Positions 59,465 through 64,000 of a stretch of DNA of 64,000 nucleotides are shown one piece after another. Position numbers and translations under genes: made by a program. Each line of letters opens with the position of its first letter. Positions within the stretch are counted from its first letter, which is position 1. The DNA is taken from NCBI GenBank assembly GCA_963540505.1, contig CAUTMV010000004.1, positions 62,001 through 126,000 of the forward strand, written 5' to 3'. The stretch comes from Wolinella sp963540505. GTDB taxonomy: Bacteria > Campylobacterota > Campylobacteria > Campylobacterales > Helicobacteraceae. Below the pieces are notes generated by a model, which saw only the letters and a list, made by a program, of their open reading frames with translations, had not been told where the DNA came from and did no database searches.

Positions 59465-60706
59465 ATGAAATATGAAATAAATAATAGTGTAATTGATATT
59501 TTAAAAAAACTTATTACTTACAAAACGATTACTCCTCATGAATGCGGAATTTTTACCTATATTCGCTCGCTTTTGCCTGATTTTCAGGCTATTGAAATAG
59601 AGCGAAACGGGGTAAAAAATCTCTTTTTGTATCAGCATTTTGAAGGAAAAAGTGGCGCAAAACATTGCACTTTGGCGGGGCACATTGATGTTGTCCCTGC
59701 AGGGAAGGGGTGGGAGAGTGACCCGTTTTCTCCGATTCTTAAAGATGGGTATCTGTATGGGCGTGGGGCGCAGGATATGAAAGGTGGCGTAGCGGCAATG
59801 ATAAGTGCGCTACAAAAATTTTCACAATTATGGGGAGCAAAACAAAAGTGTTCCGACTCCCATAAGTCGCACAAAAACTGCACAGATTCTCTTGATAGCG
59901 AGGAATCATGCCCCTTTCGCACGCTTTCGCTCCTTTTGACCAGCGATGAAGAGGGGAGCGCAAAAGATGGCACGCTTGCGATGTTAGAGCACCTTAAGGA
60001 GATTAATTTTTTGCCCGATATGGCGATTGTTGCTGAGCCCACAAGTCAGGCGCATTTTGGCGATGTAATTAAAATAGGGCGACGAGGCTCGATCAACGGA
60101 AAGCTCACTGTTAAAGGCAAGCAGGGGCATGTTGCGTATCCTGGGAAGTGTATCAATCCCGTAGAGCTAATTGCTCCGAAAATACCCTATATTGCAGGAT
60201 TTGATCTTGATGATGGCGATGAATTTTTCCTGCCAAGTAAAATGGTAATTACTGATATTCGCGGGGGAATCGAGGCGGTCAATGTTACACCCGATGAATT
60301 AAAGATAATGTTTAATATACGAAACTCAACTAAAACAAATATAGATAAAGTCAGGCAACATATTAGCGACGTTTTAGTGGAGATTCCCCACGTGCTCGAG
60401 TTGGAGCAGAGCTCGCAGCCGTTTTTAACTAACCAAAACAGCGAGATATTGCAGCGTGTGAATAGTGCGATAGAGCAGGTTAGAGGGAATCTTCCGAGGC
60501 TAGAGACGGGAGGTGGGACGAGCGATGCGCGCTATTTCGCGGCTTTTGGCATTGATGTGGTGGAATGTGGCGTGGTAAATGATCGAATTCATGCGGCTAA
60601 TGAGCGGGTAAAAATCTCCGAGATAATGGAGCTTGAAGCGGTATTATTAAGGGCTTTAGTAAACAGGACGAGGGCGTTTGGAGCCGAAGTCAAACTAAAC
60701 TCGTAA
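59465..60706 (+). CDS. dapE: Succinyl-diaminopimelate desuccinylase
   Basis: DapE cleaves N-succinyl-LL-diaminopimelate in lysine and peptidoglycan precursor synthesis. The 413-residue M20 metallohydrolase has AGHIDVVPAGKGWESDPFSP, LYGRGAQDMKGGVAAMISAL, LLLTSDEEGSAKDG, EPTSQAHFGDVIKIGRRGSI and a C-terminal ETGGGTSDARYFAAFGI. Between the second and third metal motifs is a cysteine-rich insert of roughly 30 residues (about 119-149) that H. pylori DapE lacks as far as I recall. ATG 59465 is preferred over TTG 59447 because AAAGGTAAAG lies upstream. Confidence 0.93.
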   Translation: MKYEINNSVIDILKKLITYKTITPHECGIFTYIRSLLPDFQAIEIERNGVKNLFLYQHFEGKSGAKHCTLAGHIDVVPAGKGWESDPFSPILKDGYLYGRGAQDMKGGVAAMISALQKFSQLWGAKQKCSDSHKSHKNCTDSLDSEESCPFRTLSLLLTSDEEGSAKDGTLAMLEHLKEINFLPDMAIVAEPTSQAHFGDVIKIGRRGSINGKLTVKGKQGHVAYPGKCINPVELIAPKIPYIAGFDLDDGDEFFLPSKMVITDIRGGIEAVNVTPDELKIMFNIRNSTKTNIDKVRQHISDVLVEIPHVLELEQSSQPFLTNQNSEILQRVNSAIEQVRGNLPRLETGGGTSDARYFAAFGIDVVECGVVNDRIHAANERVKISEIMELEAVLLRALVNRTRAFGAEVKLNS

Positions 60707-61146
60707 CTCAACGTTCGAAAACAGACGAGAGCAACACAGAGAGAAGAATGCGCTAGAGCAGGCTGGGCAGGGGGAGCTGTGTTGAGCCTCGCAAGTAAAC
60801 CCATGCAAAAGCGAGACTCAATTATGCAAACCAAAGCAAACCACAATCATAAGGAGATGTTTTTGAAATGTTTTCGATATACATTCAAAAACATAACGAG
60901 ATTTTAATCGAAAAATATTCAAAAGTCAAGAGCATTTAAGCGGCATTGCAAAAATTGATAAAACAGCACAAGAAGCGTCGATTTTCTGTATTTGCCCGCG
61001 CATGGAGAGGGGGCGGAACGTGCCCCAAATGGCAGAATTGAAAGAATGACAACAATGGTCTATTTCCGTTAAAAAGCAATCAAAAATGGTTTAAAACACG
61101 CACTTTAGCCCTATACTAAAATGCATGCAAAAGTGGTTTTCAAAAC
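60707..61146. other. Intergenic region between convergent dapE and transferase gene, with hairpins
   Basis: 440 bp without a convincing gene. CAACACAG/CTGTGTTG (60732-60739/60777-60784) and TTGAGCCTCGC/GCGAGACTCAA (60782-60792/60811-60821, one mismatch) share bases 60782-60784, so the two hairpins exclude each other. GGGGC/GCCCC lies near 61010-61030. AAGGAG near 60851 precedes only a 16-codon or a 23-codon frame, not supported as genes. Composition is AT-rich. Confidence 0.4.
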
Positions 61147-62268
61147 TTACTTTTCGACAACCTCACGTGTGATCTCTTTACCCTCTTGTGTGATTTTCAT
61201 ATAGCCACCTCTACCATTTAGCCTATTGCCATTGACATAACCTTCCTTGCATGATGAAATTTCATTGTCATATCCGAGCAGGAAGCCGATAAATTCAGGG
61301 ATCTGCACATGGAAAGCAAACTCGCATTGTCCGAAAATTTTCTGCGCTTCTTGCATAATCTCAGGTGAATTTGACGTGATATAGAGAGGCACTTCATAAT
61401 TTGCTGCATGCGTAAAACTTCCTTTTCCACCAGTAGATTCCGTAACATGTTGCCCATGATCAGAGGTGTAGATAAGCACCCAGCGATCTTTACCAAAGCG
61501 CGATTCCACTGCATGCTTAATTTTTTCTATAATTTTATCGGTGTAGGCAACGGTATTTAGGTATTGGTTAAGGAAATTGTCATTGCCAAAGATTTCGCTC
61601 CCCTTGGGCACCTGATAGGGCTCGTGTGAGCCAAATTGATTAAGCAAAATGAGGCTCTTATCCCCTGCTTCAAAATTCTCCAAAAAAGTTAGCAAATAGA
61701 TATCATCAATGTTTTTATATTTATCTTGTGTGATTTCAAAGGAGTCTTTATAGGAATCCAAATGGCGTTTAAATAGGTTTGCATAGCTATTTCCATCTAG
61801 CGATTGCACGGAGAGGAACGCTGTTTTGTAGCCTATTTCTTGCGCCATGCGATAGAGATCGCTATCGTGAGAGGTAATTTGACGGATTGCACTCGGGCGT
61901 TTGATCACATGCACTAGGCTAGGGACGCTCACATTTGTATAAAGCGCCGCACTGAAGCTTTTAGTGAGAATCGCCTGCTCCTTTGATGCTTCGCTCTCTA
62001 AAAAGGGAGTGTTTTTTACAGGGTAACCAAATGCACTTACGTAGTGGCTTGAGAGACTTTCACCGACGATGAAAATTATTCTATCCGCGAGGGGCTTTTG
62101 TGTGACTTGTGGCTTTTCTCTTGTGTAGCTTTGGACGCTGGAGATTCCCAGTATCTCCCGAGGTAGCGTTTCGCCTAAAAACCGTGCGGTCACGTAAATA
62201 TATGATTTTAAGACGCTGTGGCGATCTACCGCAAATCTCCCAAGCATAACGCTAGGATCTAGCAACAT
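61147..62268 (-). CDS. Phosphoethanolamine transferase-like protein, C-terminal part (out of frame with N-terminal part)
   Basis: This 373-codon frame is the catalytic half of an alkaline-phosphatase-fold transferase of the EptA/phosphoethanolamine (sulfatase-like) type. It has IIFIVGESLSSHYVSAFGYP (metal-binding Glu), the nucleophile Thr region AALYTNVSVPSLVHV, and VLIYTSDHGQHVTESTGGKG with metal-binding Asp-His. The M at 62268 is probably not the natural start: the same frame runs upstream through GSSRKILDLLIIAALAFYPI to the C tract, where it would join the N-terminal membrane half if the tract had 10 or 7 Cs. With 9 Cs it is cut off. Lipid A is the likely acceptor, but another cell-surface glycan is possible. 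Confidence 0.8.
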   Translation of the reverse strand: MLLDPSVMLGRFAVDRHSVLKSYIYVTARFLGETLPREILGISSVQSYTREKPQVTQKPLADRIIFIVGESLSSHYVSAFGYPVKNTPFLESEASKEQAILTKSFSAALYTNVSVPSLVHVIKRPSAIRQITSHDSDLYRMAQEIGYKTAFLSVQSLDGNSYANLFKRHLDSYKDSFEITQDKYKNIDDIYLLTFLENFEAGDKSLILLNQFGSHEPYQVPKGSEIFGNDNFLNQYLNTVAYTDKIIEKIKHAVESRFGKDRWVLIYTSDHGQHVTESTGGKGSFTHAANYEVPLYITSNSPEIMQEAQKIFGQCEFAFHVQIPEFIGFLLGYDNEISSCKEGYVNGNRLNGRGGYMKITQEGKEITREVVEK

Positions 62269-62309
62269 CTTAATGGGATAAAAGGCTAGGGCAGCGATGA
62301 TAAGCAGAT

Positions 62310-62720
62310 CTAAGATTTTGCGACTAGACCCTTGGGGGGGGGCAGAAGCTTTCTAGCAAACTGCAATGCCATGAGACTTGCAAAAGAGGCGAGGATAATG
62401 AGCACTGTGGAGATTTTAGCTGAGATGATTCCTTTTGCAGCGACCGCGACTTCTGTAAATCTCTCAAACAAGAGCCATATATCCATAGGGCTGGCAAAAT
62501 GTCCAAAAAACGACAAACTTGAGAACTCTACAACTATCCCAAAAGCGAGAAAAACAGTGAGCGCGTGGACAGAATGCGCGACTTGGCATACACAATAGAG
62601 AGGGCAAAAATCGCCCCCAAAAGCTATTCCTTCTGCAAAGTTACTCTTCTGGGCATTGATACTCTCGCGTAAAAACCACTCGCAGAGGGGAATCGCTAGG
62701 GCAAAAATAGCGATGATCAT
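62310..62720 (-). CDS. Phosphoethanolamine transferase-like protein, N-terminal membrane part
   Basis: A 136-codon frame with hydrophobic spans (MIIAIFALAIPLCEWFL, VHALTVFLAFGIVVEFSSLS, STVLIILASFASLMALQFA) matching the membrane domain of EptA-like enzymes. It passes through the C9 tract as LLPPPKGLVAKS and stops 7 codons later. Adding one C would continue into the catalytic half for a protein of about 525 residues, the usual size. An in-frame stop lies shortly upstream, so this is the true 5' end; the ribosome site (CAGGA) is very close to the ATG. Confidence 0.75.
   Translation of the reverse strand: MIIAIFALAIPLCEWFLRESINAQKSNFAEGIAFGGDFCPLYCVCQVAHSVHALTVFLAFGIVVEFSSLSFFGHFASPMDIWLLFERFTEVAVAAKGIISAKISTVLIILASFASLMALQFARKLLPPPKGLVAKS
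62334..62342 (-). repeat. Homopolymeric C9 tract (phase-variation site)
   Basis: Nine Gs on the plus strand, nine Cs in the coding strand, exactly at the break between the two halves. Slipped-strand mispairing in such tracts switches genes in Helicobacter and Campylobacter. As sequenced, the gene is OFF. Confidence 0.85.
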
Positions 62721-62839
62721 TCCTGTTTTTTAGATGTTTTGTTGGCATTGATATCCTTTATTTGCGTCACCACAGAATAGATCGAATGACGACATTTAGT
62801 TTGAGTATTTATAATAGCATCCACCTGAATCTTTGCGAT

Positions 62840-62893
62840 ATCGAACCTCGATTCCTGCCTTGTGTGCGTTTAAAGCAGGAATCGAGGTTCGAT
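62840..62893. terminator. Perfect 19-bp inverted repeat containing GGAATC
   Basis: 62840-62858 and 62875-62893 are exact reverse complements of 19 bp, with a 16-bp loop. The arms contain GATTCC and GGAATC, the over-represented word. It lies just downstream of the DUF4149 gene (minus strand) and before the transferase gene, so it may act as its terminator, although no U-run follows on either strand. Confidence 0.6.
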
Positions 62894-62917
62894 TCCCATC
62901 TGTTTTGGAGGTGAGGT

Positions 62918-63409
62918 TTATGTGCGTTTATGCAAAGCAAAAATCCGCACGCCAAAAAGCAGAGTAAGCGTTACGAGCAGAAGCTTGAAAACCTCTTCGG
63001 ATTGACGGTGCATTGAGGCGAATTCATCGCTTGAAGTTGCGCTCTCTCCGAGTTTTTGTGCCTCTATGATGTAGGGTGTGTAGTAGAGCGTGAAGAGGAG
63101 AATTAAGCCTACACTAAGAAAGCCGAGCAGCAAGAAAACAGGGCGAGAATCGCCAAGACGCGTAGCGATGAGCTCATAGATGATGATTGCAAAGGCGGTG
63201 AAATTCAGCAGCACGCCTGATTTGATGAAAATTTGCGTCATCAAAATTCCTGAGTGAAATTTGCTTATCTCAAGCGGGTCAAGATAGAGCCATGCTTTGA
63301 AAATTACGGGTGCGACGAAGATCCCAAGCGTGATGATTGTGCCGATGGTAATCCCCAAAAGCAGGAGATAGAGCGTTTTTACGAGGATAATGAGGCGATA
63401 GCTTGGCAT
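62918..63409 (-). CDS. DUF4149-like integral membrane protein
   Basis: A 163-residue protein with four hydrophobic spans (LIILVKTLYLLLLGITIGTI, SGVLLNFTAFAIIIYELIA, VFLLLGFLSVGLILLFTLYY, LLLVTLTLLFGVRIFAL) and the pattern LGIFVAPVIFKAW near span one. This matches the DUF4149/TMEM205-like family, whose function is unknown. A segment between spans three and four (SDEFASMHRQSEEVFK) is likely outside or cytosolic loop. It seems monocistronic. Confidence 0.75.
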   Translation of the reverse strand: MPSYRLIILVKTLYLLLLGITIGTIITLGIFVAPVIFKAWLYLDPLEISKFHSGILMTQIFIKSGVLLNFTAFAIIIYELIATRLGDSRPVFLLLGFLSVGLILLFTLYYTPYIIEAQKLGESATSSDEFASMHRQSEEVFKLLLVTLTLLFGVRIFALHKRT

Positions 63410-63580
63410 GCGATTCCTTTTTGCGGGATTTTAGCGTATTTTGGCACTTTTAGCGCGTGCGTTGAGGCATTACGCGGGTGTTGTGCGGGAATCGCAAGAT
63501 TAAAGAGAGCGAATTTGGCAACGGAGCGAAATTTGGCGCGATTCCCTGCGAGTTGCGCGTTATTTTAAAGCTTGCTTAGG

Positions 63581-63586
63581 TAGAAT
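63581..63586 (+). promoter_or_regulatory. -10 element upstream of xseA
   Basis: TAGAAT at 63581-63586 (context TTAGGTAGAATCC) lies about 110 bp before xseA. A 17-codon frame (from GTG about 63615) follows it but has no recognisable product. Confidence 0.45.
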
Positions 63587-63692
63587 CCTACACTCACAGA
63601 TGGGGAGCGGAATCGTGGTTAAAATCACTGAAAATAGCCATAATGGCGCATTTATCGCACATGATTAAGGAATGAGCGATGAGAATGGGCGC

Positions 63693-64000
63693 ATGGGTGC
63701 TTTAAGTGTCAGCGAGCTAAACGAGCAAATCAAGTCACTTTTGGAGGCGACTTTTTGCGCGATTTGCGTGCATGGCGAGGTGAGCAATCTCACTTATCAC
63801 ACAAGCGGGCACGTCTATTTGACGCTTAAGGATTCCGCTTCATCAATCCGCGCGGTGATTTTTAAAGGCAACGCCTCGCGCCTGCGCTTTAGAATCGAGC
63901 CGGGTATGGATATTACGATTTTTGGTGCGCTCTCGCTCTATGCTCCGCGGGGCGAATATCAGATTTTGGTGCAGAGTGCCGAACCGACGGGAATCGGCGC
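63693..64000 (+). CDS. xseA: Exodeoxyribonuclease VII large subunit, N-terminal part
   Basis: The window ends in this gene; about 102 codons are visible. They form the OB-fold N-terminal domain of XseA: LSVSELNEQIKSLLEATF, VHGEVSNLTYHTSGHVYLTL, KDSASSIRAVIFKGNAS and FGALSLYAPRGEYQILVQ. XseA with XseB degrades single-stranded DNA. ATG 63693 leaves only two residues before LSVSE, as in relatives; ATG 63672 in the same frame, next to AAGGA, is the alternative start. Confidence 0.93.
   Translation, partial: MGALSVSELNEQIKSLLEATFCAICVHGEVSNLTYHTSGHVYLTLKDSASSIRAVIFKGNASRLRFRIEPGMDITIFGALSLYAPRGEYQILVQSAEPTGIG

Noticed and set aside
62332..62598. 88-codon plus-strand frame over the C9 tract
   Set aside because: It opposes the transferase gene, and the phase-variable reading on the minus strand explains the locus better.
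62870..62900. tRNA T-arm-like sequence (GGTTCGATTCCC)
   Set aside because: No acceptor, D or anticodon stems can be formed; it is part of the perfect 19-bp inverted repeat.
63254..63568. 104-codon plus-strand frame before xseA
   Set aside because: It lies mostly antisense to the DUF4149 membrane gene, whose four spans are convincing, and has no ribosome site.

Overview
The window looks like the chromosome of a Helicobacter/Wolinella-type member of the Campylobacterota (Helicobacteraceae). The main reasons are a single fused rpoB-rpoC reading frame of 2883 codons, a complex I operon without a normal NADH-oxidising NuoE/NuoF pair and with pflA directly behind it, an hrcA-grpE-dnaK operon carrying both HspR-type (HAIR) and HrcA-type (CIRCE) operator sequences, and a homopolymeric C tract in a surface-modification gene. 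Base composition is near 50 % GC, high for Helicobacter; I cannot name the species.

Layout. 1-1.3 kb: end of a radical-SAM gene and an MnmD-like tRNA methyltransferase. 1.3-18.4 kb: translation/transcription block: tRNA-Thr/Tyr/Gly/Thr behind a consensus sigma70 promoter, tuf, rpmG, tRNA-Trp, secE, nusG, rplK, rplA, rplJ, rplL, fused rpoBC, rpsL, rpsG, fusA. 18.5-19.3 kb: hisJ-type histidinol phosphatase. 19.5-36.7 kb: nuoABCD, a 76-codon NuoE-position gene, a NuoF-tail/GltD fusion, two nuoG copies, then nuoHIJKLMN, almost all joined by 4-base stop/start overlaps. 36.8-43.1 kb: pflA (flagellar motor) and three co-directional genes (small unknown protein, DUF342/FapA-like protein, beta-propeller-like protein). 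43.0-49.0 kb, minus strand: dnaK, grpE, hrcA, uvrC and a small unknown gene. 49.0-52.1 kb: LptM-like micro-lipoprotein, nadB, guaA. 52.1-53.1 kb: AT-rich insert behind guaA with a highly structured stretch and an XRE regulator. 53.1-55.1 kb, minus: pyrB, a NosL-family protein, a TlpA-like lipoprotein. 55.3-60.7 kb, plus: UDP-glucose dehydrogenase, lipoprotein, tlyA, ribF, cmoA, dapE. 61.1-63.4 kb, minus: a phosphoethanolamine-transferase-like gene split by a C9 tract, and a DUF4149 membrane protein. The window ends inside xseA.

How the parts work together. The first half is gene-expression machinery followed by the main respiratory proton pump. In this pump the usual NADH module is replaced by a small protein plus a fusion of the NuoF iron-sulfur tail to a GltD-type FAD/NAD(P) oxidoreductase, and NuoG is duplicated. 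The two nuoG copies share an identical 484-bp block, evidence of recent gene conversion.

Most interesting signals: (1) the hexamer GGAATC/GATTCC occurs about seven times more often than chance, in all three codon frames and inside intergenic hairpins, so it behaves like a DNA-level repeated word; (2) the NuoF-GltD fusion; (3) the nuoG gene conversion; (4) the phase-variable lipid A-type transferase, OFF as sequenced; (5) the structured, terminator-ended segment downstream of guaA.
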